A stretch of DNA of 64,000 nucleotides from Halorhabdus tiamatea SARL4B (lineage in GTDB: Archaea > Halobacteriota > Halobacteria > Halobacteriales > Haloarculaceae). This document shows positions 52,072 through 60,973 of the stretch, one piece after another. The position numbers and the translations under genes were made by a program. Below the pieces are notes generated by a model, which ran no database searches, was not told the origin of the DNA, and saw only the letters and a program-made list of their open reading frames with translations. The stretch covers positions 1 through 64,000 of the forward strand of contig NC_021913.1 in assembly GCF_000470655.1 (NCBI RefSeq). The letters run 5' to 3'. Positions within the stretch are counted from its first letter, which is position 1. Every line of letters starts with the position of its first letter.

Positions 52072-53123
52072 CACTCGAACTCTCTCGACTGCGCAAAGCC
52101 TACGGCCAGTTCGACTTCGGCCCGGTAGACCTGACAGTTGAGAACGAAGTGCTTACTGTCTTGGGACCGTCCGGCAGCGGAAAGACGACGTTACTCTCGC
52201 TGATTGCCGGTATCATCAGCCCCGATTCGGGATCGATTCAGGTCGATGGCCGAGAACTGGTCGGCCGACCGCTCGAAGATCGACGTGTGGGGATGGTTTT
52301 CCAAGAAGGAGCGCTCTTCCCACACATGACCACTCGTGAAAACATCACGTACGCGGCCACAGCTAGCCATCGCGTCGACGAACTCGCGACGCTTCTCGAA
52401 TTAGAGGACGTACTCGATAGAACCCCTCCGACCCTCTCCGGTGGAGAACGACAACGGGTGGCCCTCGCGCGAACGCTGGCGACCGATCCGGACATGCTCC
52501 TCCTCGATGAGCCGTTGTCGAGTCTCGACGCACCGATCCGGAAACGGCTTCGAGACGAACTGCACAGCCTGTTCGAATCGCTTGACATCCCGATTCTGTA
52601 CGTCACGCATGACCAGCGGGAGGCGACGGCACTAGGTGATCGAATCGCCATCGTTCGAGACGGTGCCCTCGAACAAGTGGGCACGCCGTCGGCGGTGCTT
52701 ACCCGACCGACGAGTCGATTCGTCGCCCGCTTTACCGGAAACGAGAACCTCTTTGAAGGGATAGTGACTGACCGGACGGCAGACGGCGCAACGGTCCAAC
52801 TTGGTGATCTCCAGTACCAAACGACGGTGTCGGATATTCAGACGTCGACAGTAACCGTCTGTATTCATCCATCGCGGATGGAGATCGAATCGCCCTCCAC
52901 TGCCAACGGTGACCGAACGGCAAATACGGTCACGGGAACGGTTACCCGTTGGTTGAATGAGGGGAGCAAGTACCGGATCGATATTGAGATTGAAGCGGAA
53001 CCGATCACTCTCACGGCGAACGTTCGCCCACCGACCTTCGAGCGACTATCGCTTGAGAATGGCTCCGAAGTCCACGTACTGATCCCCCAAGAGTCGATAC
53101 ATCTGATCCCGGACCGTGAATAG
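52062..53123 (+). CDS. ABC transporter ATPase of the molybdate/tungstate type
   Basis: A 353-residue ATPase. Walker A is GPSGSGKTT (about 35), the Q-loop is VGMVFQEGALFPHMT, the signature is LSGGERQRVALARTLA (about 128), and Walker B is MLLLDEPLSSLD, followed by the switch VTHDQREA. A C-terminal TOBE-like region follows (about 235-345). Proteins of this type power uptake of molybdate, tungstate or sulfate. Here the permease is truncated by IS66 and its operon promoter lies beyond the cut, so expression may depend on the IS. A MOSC-domain gene 3.3 kb away fits a molybdenum context. Confidence 0.88.
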   Translation: MGMTLELSRLRKAYGQFDFGPVDLTVENEVLTVLGPSGSGKTTLLSLIAGIISPDSGSIQVDGRELVGRPLEDRRVGMVFQEGALFPHMTTRENITYAATASHRVDELATLLELEDVLDRTPPTLSGGERQRVALARTLATDPDMLLLDEPLSSLDAPIRKRLRDELHSLFESLDIPILYVTHDQREATALGDRIAIVRDGALEQVGTPSAVLTRPTSRFVARFTGNENLFEGIVTDRTADGATVQLGDLQYQTTVSDIQTSTVTVCIHPSRMEIESPSTANGDRTANTVTGTVTRWLNEGSKYRIDIEIEAEPITLTANVRPPTFERLSLENGSEVHVLIPQESIHLIPDRE

Positions 53124-53179
53124 TTCCGAGCCGAATACTCACTGATTGTCGTCTGTTCGAGCATCGATACGATCAGACC

Positions 53180-53400
53180 ATGTGCATTGAGAAAACCGGT
53201 CTCAACTACTGTACTGGAGACGTTCGAACGACTCTCTCCGGGCGAGAGAGAGTCGTCCTAGTCAACGATCACGATCCGAGACCGTTCTATCACCAGTTCG
53301 ATGCTGAAGAGGGCAAGGAGTTCTCCTGGGAATACCAGCATCAAGTGGAAGAGGAGTTCAGAGTACGCATTGGGAATCCGCAGTCGAGGAGTCGGAGTGC
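53180..53400 (+). pseudogene. DUF2249 remnant
   Basis: RVVLVNDHDPRPFYHQFDAE and FSWEYQHQVEEEFRVRIGN match the second half of DUF2249 domains. The first half is unrecognisable, and the frame then runs into low-complexity, arginine/serine-rich sequence. An intact DUF2249 gene occurs at 56145. I take this as a decayed paralogue. Confidence 0.55.
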
Positions 53401-53510
53401 TCGGCGTCGACAGATTTCGACGCCGCGTTCTGAGTCGCGTCAGTCCTCCGCTCCCGAATACGAATCTATTCGCCCGAACTCGGATACAGGGCGCCCGACA
53501 CCGCACTTGT

Positions 53511-53690
53511 ATGCAGCTATTCGCGACGGTCCTTTCCTGGCTAGCCGTGATTTCCACGGTGATCGCCGGGACTGTCGGTCTCGTCATCGCCGCGCCCGAG
53601 GTCGCGATTCTCTGGGCGATAGTGGGGTTCTTCGTGGGGAAGATCGTCCAGAGTACGATCTGGACAGTCGCTGGGGACACCCGGCAGTGA
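53511..53690 (+). CDS. Small two-helix membrane protein
   Basis: 59 residues: MQLFATVLSWLAVISTVIAG and VAILWAIVGFFVGKIVQSTI form two membrane helices. It lies between a DUF2249 remnant and the convergent oxidase-like gene. It may be a genuine small subunit or leftover sequence. Confidence 0.45.
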   Translation: MQLFATVLSWLAVISTVIAGTVGLVIAAPEVAILWAIVGFFVGKIVQSTIWTVAGDTRQ

Positions 53691-53704
53691 ACCTGTCATT
53701 TCCT

Positions 53705-55069
53705 TCAGGACTCTTCTGACGGGGTGTCTCCCGTCGCTGTGAGTTGTCGCGGACTGAACGATCCAAAGAGAACCTGGTCAAACGTGTACGGGCTGTGCCG
53801 ATGGATGACAAGGAACATATTAGATCCGAAGACAAGGATACCCAGTCCGATCAACGTACCGCCGAGTATGTCGCCGTACGGTACGACCCCACTGAGATCG
53901 GAGCCGACCAGTACCGCCGTCCCACTGACAAGCAGGACGCCGTCGGCTGTCGCAAGACGATCGTCGTAAAGGTCGTCGATCATCGGCACGTCTTCGATCC
54001 CCAGGAGGTCGCTGTACCGGTGGACCCAGATGATGAACGGGATGATGTGATAGAGCGTCCCGAGGACGACGAACCCGATGGCACCGACGGTCAGGAGGTG
54101 AGCGGTACCACTCGCACCGAGCAGTGTCGCGTAATCGGTTGGATCGGCCAGCCACGCAGGGAGGGTCAGGACGGCCCAGGCCGACAGCATCGGGACGACG
54201 ACCGTGTACCGGGTGTGCATCGGCGTCCAGTCGATCTGCATCTCGTAGAGTCGCCGGATCAGAATGACACTGAACGACAGCGCTGCGAGGACGACCAGTC
54301 CGCCGCCGATCCGGGCGACGCTCGCGACATCGAAGAGCCGTCCGCCGGCGAGGAAGGCGACGCCGATCGGGTGGCCCCACTCCTCGAGGGGCTTGAGGGT
54401 GTGATCGACGCCGTGGAGGTCGGTCTGGGTGAACATCGTCCCCAGCTGGTAGAGCGCCCCATAGACGGTCGTCAGAACGGCCCCGAAGACGGCGATGGTC
54501 GCGTGGGCTCCCAGGACGCCCTGGTGGGTGATCGCCACGTCAGCGAACAGCGGATGAGTGAGATCAGTCGCTAGCAGGACACCCAGCGTCGTCAGGACGA
54601 GGAAGAAGCCAAGAGCCAGCAGGAAGTGGCGTTCGGTGACGTCGTAGCTTTCGATCGTGGCCATCGTCCGCGCGATGTTGTAGACGAACGCCCAGAAGCC
54701 GGCGAACATGAGTCCGCCGAACAGCGGGAGCAGAGCCAGCGCGGAGAACAGCAGCGATCCCACGAAGCCGACCAGCCCCACGACGACGAGAACGAGTTGG
54801 AGGCTGGCCAGTCGCCGGGAATGGAGCACGACGCCGGACCAGACGGGGACAAACTGCGTCATGGCGCCCATGATCGTCACGCAGATCCAGCCCGCCAGCA
54901 GCAAGTGGACGTGTGCGAGGTTCGCCAACCCAGGGACAGTTCCCTCAATCGCACCGAGGCCGACGAGCGCACCTGCGAGCAGAAGGGCGAGCGCGATCAC
55001 GAAGTGACGAAGCGGCACAGTCATCGGTGGTTGCTGGTCCGTCTCGATCGATCCCGGAATCGCGGCCAT
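53705..55069 (-). CDS. Haem-copper-oxidase-subunit-I-like membrane protein
   Basis: 454 residues with about 12 membrane helices. Conserved histidines sit in helices as in cbb3/NorB-type subunits: NLAHVHLLLAGWICVTIMGA (about 50-70), HQGVLGAHATIAVFG (about 183), and LYHIIPFIIWVHRYS (about 345-360). Subunit-I-like proteins of this sort occur near denitrification genes in haloarchaea. The full set of copper-B ligands is not evident, so it may be a haem protein or chaperone rather than an oxidase. I start at ATG 55069; an 80-residue upstream extension lacks membrane segments and looks spurious. It is convergent with the small membrane gene and divergent from the 197-residue gene. Confidence 0.8.
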   Translation of the reverse strand: MAAIPGSIETDQQPPMTVPLRHFVIALALLLAGALVGLGAIEGTVPGLANLAHVHLLLAGWICVTIMGAMTQFVPVWSGVVLHSRRLASLQLVLVVVGLVGFVGSLLFSALALLPLFGGLMFAGFWAFVYNIARTMATIESYDVTERHFLLALGFFLVLTTLGVLLATDLTHPLFADVAITHQGVLGAHATIAVFGAVLTTVYGALYQLGTMFTQTDLHGVDHTLKPLEEWGHPIGVAFLAGGRLFDVASVARIGGGLVVLAALSFSVILIRRLYEMQIDWTPMHTRYTVVVPMLSAWAVLTLPAWLADPTDYATLLGASGTAHLLTVGAIGFVVLGTLYHIIPFIIWVHRYSDLLGIEDVPMIDDLYDDRLATADGVLLVSGTAVLVGSDLSGVVPYGDILGGTLIGLGILVFGSNMFLVIHRHSPYTFDQVLFGSFSPRQLTATGDTPSEES

Positions 55070-55224
55070 GGTTTCGGTACGGGAAGAACCCTTTTCGGCA
55101 TGCGTACGAATACATTCGGAGTGGGGGGAGTGATACCGCTTACAAGCTGGATTCCGGCAAAAGATGGGTTGATGCGAATATATCCGGGAACACGCGTAAC
55201 CGACTATCAGACCTAGAGCGGCAC

Positions 55225-55818
55225 ATGGCAGGCTTTCCGTCCCCGTTCGGCAACGACGACAGCGATCTCTTCGACGACTACGACGCGTTTGAACCCGACA
55301 CCATTCCACAGCCAGGCCATTTTCTGGAGGATCAGAACGTCCTCACGGGCGAGGAGCACGTCGCATTCCACCAGGTAACCAAGGAAATTTTCGAGGAACG
55401 GAAGGTCTACGACATGACCTTCAACTACAACCTTGCGCGGCTCAATCTTGACACCCGCCACACGAACGCCGGCTACCGGTACGCTGAGGAAGTCGAGAAT
55501 CTCTCGGTCCTGCGCGCGGAGTTCACGCCGACCACGCCGTTCTGCCCCCAGACTCACACGCTGACGATCGGATCCTTCCGCGCGTGGAACGGCCTCGCCG
55601 ACCGCCACGACTACGAACTCGTCCGCGTTCGGGCCGCCGACATGCACCACCAGAGCGAGGCGATCAACGACCAACTCAAAGAGATCGAGGAGAAGTACGT
55701 TGAGACCGGCGATCCGACGGTCGAAGCGACGGAGAGCAGGGACGTCGGCTCGAATCCCATGGAACGGTCGATGCGTGAGGAAGGCGTCAGCCGAGGCTCA
55801 CCGAAATCACCGTTCTAA
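55225..55818 (+). CDS. Conserved-looking acidic soluble protein, 197 residues
   Basis: It starts MAGFPSPFGNDDSDLFDDYD. A central block has FNYNLARLNLDTRHTNAGYR, VLRAEFTPTTPFCPQTHTLT and IGSFRAWNGLADRHDYELVR. The single Cys in FCPQTHT could bind metal or a cofactor. A C-terminal helix and disordered tail follow. It is divergent from the oxidase-like gene, with 155 bases between them, so the two may be co-regulated. I do not know its family; a role in iron-sulfur or respiratory assembly is only suggested by location. Confidence 0.65.
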   Translation: MAGFPSPFGNDDSDLFDDYDAFEPDTIPQPGHFLEDQNVLTGEEHVAFHQVTKEIFEERKVYDMTFNYNLARLNLDTRHTNAGYRYAEEVENLSVLRAEFTPTTPFCPQTHTLTIGSFRAWNGLADRHDYELVRVRAADMHHQSEAINDQLKEIEEKYVETGDPTVEATESRDVGSNPMERSMREEGVSRGSPKSPF

Positions 55819-56144
55819 CGTACCGCGCCGTCCATCGCCATAGCCGAAGGACTCCGGAATTTACGCAAAACGCTGGAACATGTTCGACACGCTGTTTTGA
55901 GCGTACAGGGATGGCAAATGAGACAGCATTGGACAAGTTGAGCAACCATCGTATTAGGAATCCTCAGTAATGGGCGTATTCGCATAACACACCGGAGAGC
56001 ACGACTCTGTGATGACGGCTATCGAAAGCACACTCTAGGAGGCGTTTATTAGAACGCAGGAACCAAACTCAATAATCTGCGAGACTGTGAATCATGATCG
56101 ATCGAACAAGAGGTTTCCGCTAGTGTCGATATTTTTAGGCGTCG
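55819..56144. other. Gene-free spacer
   Basis: 326 bases between convergent genes. I see no coding sequence, repeat or RNA structure with confidence. Confidence 0.45.
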
Positions 56145-56378
56145 CTACTTTTTGGGGAGCGTCGCGAGGAACTCGCCGTCGCCACGGCGTTCAACTTCAT
56201 ATCTGTCGGCGTCGAACGACTCGACTTCCGCCTGGAACTCGTAGAATAGTGGCTTGGGTTCGTGGTCGTTGACGATCTGTAGGGCCTCGCCGCTCTCTAG
56301 GTTCTCGAAGGCGTCGTGAATCTTCGGATGCCGTTCCGGCGGCGGGACATCCCTGAGGTCCAGTGTTGTGGTTGGCAT
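56145..56378 (-). CDS. DUF2249 domain protein
   Basis: 77 residues spanning the whole domain: TTLDLRDVPPPERHPKIHDA, FENLESGEALQIVNDHEPKP, LFYEFQAEVESFDADRYEVE. The VNDHEPKPLFYE block is the family signature. DUF2249 proteins adopt a TusA/SirA-like fold and in haloarchaea cluster with anaerobic-respiration genes. It lacks a TusA-type catalytic Cys. The MOSC gene is on the same strand 71 bases upstream and may share a transcript. Confidence 0.82.
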   Translation of the reverse strand: MPTTTLDLRDVPPPERHPKIHDAFENLESGEALQIVNDHEPKPLFYEFQAEVESFDADRYEVERRGDGEFLATLPKK

Positions 56379-56448
56379 ACACTCCGACTCGGATATGCGT
56401 CCGTGAAGAACTTCTCCCGAATATGTTTCTCCGGATCCTGACGAGAAG

Positions 56449-57225
56449 TTACTCGACGAGGTCGACAGAATTGCCCACCGCGATTTCGGTACCCCGGTCC
56501 GATTCGGGGATAGACGCGATGAGCATCAGGGTGTAATAGTGCTCGAAGGCGTCCTCCGTGGCCCACTTCGGGAACGTCTCCTTGCGCATCTCGATGAAAC
56601 GCTCGCGGAACTCCGGCGTCGGTTCACCCGTGTCCGGATCGCGTTCGGGGACGACACAGCGTCCGCAGGGCGTCTCCCCTTCGAAGCGGACGCCGTCTAC
56701 CTCGAACGCCGGGGCACCCTCACCCACGAACCGATCCTCCCAGAACGCGGGTACGCCCGAGATCTCGACGTTCGCTCGCAAACGACGACGCGCGCTCTCG
56801 ACAGACATCCCCTCGAACCACGACGCAACCCCCTCTAAAGTCGCCGTACTGACGATTGATGGACCCATATCCCGGCGATCGACGAAGCCCAGCGAGTCGT
56901 CGCGTCGCAACTGCACGTCTTCTCCGAAGAACTCGCTGAACCACGTCTCTGCCCGTCGACGGTCCGCATTCTTGTCGAGGGCGAACGCTGAGCCGTCGCC
57001 GTCCGGTCGCTCGACTGTCAACGTGCTGTCTTCCGGATCGAAGTCAGTCGAGAGTCCGTGGACGCGAGCGGTCCGCTTGCCGTTGAGGACGTCGCCGTCG
57101 ACGTCGAAGAGGGCGAACTGCCGATCGTGTTCGAGCGTGCCGCCGTCGAGAACGCGTGCGCTCGTGACGTCAATCCCGTCGAGACCTTTCAGCGGGTACA
57201 CCCGAATCCGGTCGATCGTAGCCAT
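56449..57225 (-). CDS. MOSC-domain protein with N-terminal MOSC barrel
   Basis: 258 residues. The N-terminal barrel (about 1-110) reads TIDRIRVYPLKGLDGIDVTS, LDGGTLEHDRQFALFDVDG. The C-terminal MOSC domain has RRRLRANVEISGVPAFWED, the conserved Cys in FEGETPCGRCVVPERDPDTG (about 190-207), and a final ESDRGTEIAVGNSVDL. MOSC proteins bind the molybdenum cofactor or transfer sulfur (moaB/mARC-like). The C-G-R-C pair is intact. Near the molybdate-type transporter it supports a molybdenum-related role for the cluster. Confidence 0.9.
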   Translation of the reverse strand: MATIDRIRVYPLKGLDGIDVTSARVLDGGTLEHDRQFALFDVDGDVLNGKRTARVHGLSTDFDPEDSTLTVERPDGDGSAFALDKNADRRRAETWFSEFFGEDVQLRRDDSLGFVDRRDMGPSIVSTATLEGVASWFEGMSVESARRRLRANVEISGVPAFWEDRFVGEGAPAFEVDGVRFEGETPCGRCVVPERDPDTGEPTPEFRERFIEMRKETFPKWATEDAFEHYYTLMLIASIPESDRGTEIAVGNSVDLVE

Positions 57226-57430
57226 GGATATAGTCGGTCCTATGCATTCAGAAACCCTTCGACAGTGCCCTCAAAGCGACTGGACCTCGACAGAGCGGAC
57301 TCCTCGGGACCAGACTGTTCAGTCCCGCGAGTGAACCCGTACGTCGAATGCTGAATCGCCGCACCAGCCAGGAAACGTGCACCTCGGGAGCGGAGTTGTT
57401 TGCCACCGTCTGGTGCGGTGTTTCAACGTT

Positions 57431-57760
57431 TCACTCTGCCAGGTCGTCGATCCAGGTTAGCGCGGCCATCCCCTTCGGAAAGCCGACCGTCGGGATCGCG
57501 AGCAGTGCCACGTGCCGGAGCGTCTCGGGGTCGATGTCCTCTTCGAGTCCGCGTCGAACGTGCGAGTGAACAGCGCCCTCGGATTGGGAACCAACCGCAA
57601 GGGCGAGTTTGACTAACCGCTTTGTCTCGCCGTCGATCTCGCCCGCCCCTGAACACGCCTTCCCGAGATCGGCATAGGCGTCCCAGATTTCGGGATAGTT
57701 TTCGGCCAGTCCGCCGGCCGCTGCCGGAAGGTCGTTTGGAGAGTCGATTTCGTCCGCCAT
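57431..57760 (-). CDS. Carboxymuconolactone decarboxylase/AhpD-like protein without the CxxC pair
   Basis: 109 residues, all helical. The AhpD core motif region reads VKLALAVGSQSEGAVHSHVR (about 47-66) and ALLAIPTVGFPKGMAAL. In thiol-active relatives the segment is C-E-x-C followed by H. Here the Cys positions are Ser and Ala while the His remains, so peroxidase-reductase chemistry is unlikely. It may be of the decarboxylase or a structural type. It sits between the MOSC gene and an IS5. Confidence 0.78.
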   Translation of the reverse strand: MADEIDSPNDLPAAAGGLAENYPEIWDAYADLGKACSGAGEIDGETKRLVKLALAVGSQSEGAVHSHVRRGLEEDIDPETLRHVALLAIPTVGFPKGMAALTWIDDLAE

Positions 57761-58020
57761 GGCGATCCTTCAGACGGAGGGAGGTTAACTGTTGGGAGCA
57801 CCTATAGGGCGGTGCTCAGATACGGATTGAAGAGTGAGGGGAGGGGTTTTCGAAGTGTCTATGGCCGAAAACGCACGCTTCAGCGGTAGTATCGACCAGA
57901 TCGACTTAGATTTTGTGGAGCGCGAATCGACACCGTGATTTCTGATGAAGCTCAGTATTCAGCTGCATCTTGCTGGACTATCGCTTTCGAATACTGTTTT
58001 GATTCTTGAGGTATTTGCTC

Positions 58021-58939
58021 TGTTGAATAGATTCTGAACCATAGTTAGAGTGGCTCACAAAGCGATTCTATGTTCGTAATGGCGAACATCAGGACGATTT
58101 CCCGGAACTGTCGATACCAGCCAAGCGCTCGCACGGCATCGCCGAGCGAGCGCTTTGTTGTCGAGTAGGATGTTTCTGCCATCCAGCGCTGAGAGTAGCC
58201 TTTTGACCGGATGAGCGCGTTGTTCGCGGTTGCCATCAGCGACGAACCGCGATAGTGAACGAGATAGTCGAGATCCAGTGCAGTAATCTCGTATTCGGTG
58301 TGCCAGTCTTGGAACCCGTTATCGGCGGCGACAGTATGCAGATCGTCCGCGTTCCGGCGGACGATCTGCGGACCAGTCTTCGTATCATGCCTCCATTGGG
58401 CGTGACACTGCACATCGAGAACGGCAAGTGACTCCGTATCGGTTAGTGTCGTCACTTTCAGTGTCTGTACGTTACTTCCCGACCGCTGGCGGTAGTACGA
58501 CGAAGCTGAGCGGCGGTCGAAGAACGTGCTGTCAAGTGCTGCATGTCCAGACTGCGGGTGCTGCTGCGCTGAAACGCGCAGCAGCGCCCGCCACACCCAC
58601 ATTTTCAGCCGATCGAACGACTTGTAAATCGTGCTGTAGTCTGGGAGGTCGTCTCGATCTAAGTCGAGTACGTCACGAATCTCAGCCATGTATTCCAGCC
58701 GATTCGGCGTTTCGCGGTAGCTATGGTCTTCTTCGAGCCGAAAACAGTGCAGAACAACGTGCTTCCAGCGGGCGAACCCGCCGCTGGCGGGCTCGCCCGC
58801 GTGCTTCCCCAACGCTTGTTTGACTAGGTGCCGACACTGTTCAACGAAGTCGAGGATATCGACTTCCATGGACAGAATCGATTTCCTCGGCTTCGCCCTT
58901 TTACTCCGTGATATAAGCCGATTAGGTCGCTATTCAACA
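58021..58939 (-). mobile_element. IS5-family insertion sequence
   Basis: TGTTGAATAG starts the left end (58021) and its inverse CTATTCAACA closes the right end (58939). One transposase gene fills the element. No clear target duplication was found. Confidence 0.75.
58045..58869 (-). CDS. IS5-family transposase
   Basis: A 274-residue DDE transposase. The catalytic residues are D in HAALDSTFFDRRS (about 113), D in TVAADNGFQDW (about 184) and E in RWMAETSYSTTKRSLGDAVR (about 235). The EtSYSttKR block marks the IS5/ISH1 group. The frame is complete. Confidence 0.88.
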   Translation of the reverse strand: MEVDILDFVEQCRHLVKQALGKHAGEPASGGFARWKHVVLHCFRLEEDHSYRETPNRLEYMAEIRDVLDLDRDDLPDYSTIYKSFDRLKMWVWRALLRVSAQQHPQSGHAALDSTFFDRRSASSYYRQRSGSNVQTLKVTTLTDTESLAVLDVQCHAQWRHDTKTGPQIVRRNADDLHTVAADNGFQDWHTEYEITALDLDYLVHYRGSSLMATANNALIRSKGYSQRWMAETSYSTTKRSLGDAVRALGWYRQFREIVLMFAITNIESLCEPL

Positions 58940-59368
58940 CGGCAACATTTTGTACACTGGTAGGTCCCAGTCTGTTGGATTGCCTCTTCGTCCTCGCCCA
59001 TCGTCTCCACTCGTTGGTGTCACACTCGAAATTCATTTCGGTAAATATTGCGAGGTCTGCTGTAGGGGGAGTCGAACATCTCGATCAAGGTTCTGGATAG
59101 GTCGCCCGGCCCGATCGGCGAGCCATCACATTGATCTCAAAGTCGAATCCCTTTGCCAGCATGCGGTTTTATCACCTATCATGGTAAATTATGCCGATGA
59201 TGGACTCACGCCGATTAGCTTCCCTCCTCGCGATCGGTGGTACTGGACTTGTCGCACTCGCAGTGAGTCAGTTTCTGATCGGTGATCTATCCTCGGTCCC
59301 GCAGCTTCACATTTTAAGCAATCTTACCCTTACAGGGGGCGCTGGGATCGGTTTGCTTTACATCAGCT

Positions 59369-60973
59369 GTACGTGTTTACCCCGAGGTCTCGACAGCCGG
59401 CACAGCGTGAGCCCGTGAGATCATTTCATTGTTGCTGACGACTCGACGAAGCTCTTCGTATGGATTGCGTCCCTGCTGGCGCCACGTCGCCAGCAGGGAC
59501 AAGACCGTCTCGTGAACGAACATTCCTCGTTCATTACGGAGCGTTCCGATGATTTTCCGGAGAACTACTGGCTCCCGAAGCGCGTTCTCTGCGGCATTGT
59601 TTGTCGGAGAGACCGCTGGCTCACCGACGAAGGTGAGCCAGTGGTCGAGACCTCCTTCGATCTTCCCGAGCAGTGTTGCCACTGGTCCGTCGGGTACTGA
59701 CCGGTCAATCAGCGATTCAAGCTCTCTTCGCGCCACACGCTGGAGGTTTGCTCTCTCACGAGGACTTGGGTCGCTCTCCAGCCGGGCCTGGAGAGCGACG
59801 TATACCTGTCTGAGAGCCTGGTAGATCGGTTCACCTTCCGCCTGCTTTTCCGCGGCGTCTTCAGCCTCTCGAAGAATGTGCGCCCAGCACCGCTGGAGGT
59901 TGCTGCTGAAAGCTGGGTACGCCGTCCACCCGTCACAGACCACCGTTCCCGCGAAGTCCTCGCCGAGGACTTCCGCGGGAACATCACTTCCACGACTCTC
60001 CCTGACCGCGTACAACGTATGTTGGACGGTCTGAAACGTCCAAATCCATGCCTGTTCACCGTCGCGTTTGATGCCTGTCTCGTCGATGTGAACCACGTCA
60101 GCATCCAGAATCTCTTGACGGATCTGCTCGTACTCACAGCGACCGGCGCGTGCAGCGCGCTCGGTCGCGTGCCACGCGGATGCACCCGAGAGTTCGAGTC
60201 CGTGTAGTTGCTCGAAGCGATCAGCGATCTTCCGGTAAGGAAGGCGGTGATCGTACCGTGACAGAGCTGATTGAGCGATGACGTTCACCCCGAACTGCCC
60301 CTCATCGGGGCAGTCGGGGTGAGCCGCAACTGTCTCTGTTCCACAGGAATCGCACTGGTAGTAGTGGCGGTTGTACCGGGTGATCTCTGGGGGCTGCGGA
60401 TCAGGGATCTCCTCGACGAGTCGGGGGCTGACGCCCACCGACTCGTCGAAGTGGTCGCCACACTCGGGACAACGGTCACAGGTGACTTCGATTTCTTCGT
60501 CGGGATCAGCTGTAGAACGCCACTCCGGATCGTGACCGTCTTTCCGACCGGGAGTGCCACCGTCAGTTCGGAGATCGTCGTCTTCGTCATCTTGCGAGGT
60601 CGGGGACTCGTCGGTCCCCGACCGTCGCTTGCTGGGTGGAGTGTGCGGATTCTCGTATTTGCGAAGACGTGTTTCGAGTTCTTCGATCCGCTCGTCTTTC
60701 TCTTGTAACTTCTCTCGAAGCTGTGCGTTCTCTTGTTCAACCTCTTCGACTCGTTGTTCAAGTTGTAAAAACCGGGAGAACAACTCCTCTTTGGTGAGAT
60801 TATCTCTGTTCAAAGATCCCACCTTCCAGTACAGACAGCAGAGGCAACGGGATGGGCTCCACGACGGAGCCCATCCCTGAGGATCATCACGAACCTCTGC
60901 TGCCAGTTCATACAGCCCAACTTATGCGCCTCCTATGAGACAGCATCGAAATCAGTTCGGGCTAAACACATAC
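59369..60973 (-). mobile_element. IS66-family insertion sequence, copy B, with perfect target duplication
   Basis: A 1605-bp element, inverted relative to copy A. Ends GTACGTGTTTACCCCGA and GTATGTGTTTAGCCCGA. The 8-bp target duplication CATCAGCT lies at 59361-59368 and 60974-60981. It is a simple, recent insertion into a kinase-like gene. Confidence 0.9.
59377..60822 (-). CDS. IS66-family transposase (ISH10-like), copy B
   Basis: 481 residues, identical to copy A, with the same coiled-coil, zinc and DDE motifs. Both copies therefore arose recently from one source. Confidence 0.9.
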   Translation of the reverse strand: MGSLNRDNLTKEELFSRFLQLEQRVEEVEQENAQLREKLQEKDERIEELETRLRKYENPHTPPSKRRSGTDESPTSQDDEDDDLRTDGGTPGRKDGHDPEWRSTADPDEEIEVTCDRCPECGDHFDESVGVSPRLVEEIPDPQPPEITRYNRHYYQCDSCGTETVAAHPDCPDEGQFGVNVIAQSALSRYDHRLPYRKIADRFEQLHGLELSGASAWHATERAARAGRCEYEQIRQEILDADVVHIDETGIKRDGEQAWIWTFQTVQHTLYAVRESRGSDVPAEVLGEDFAGTVVCDGWTAYPAFSSNLQRCWAHILREAEDAAEKQAEGEPIYQALRQVYVALQARLESDPSPRERANLQRVARRELESLIDRSVPDGPVATLLGKIEGGLDHWLTFVGEPAVSPTNNAAENALREPVVLRKIIGTLRNERGMFVHETVLSLLATWRQQGRNPYEELRRVVSNNEMISRAHAVPAVETSG

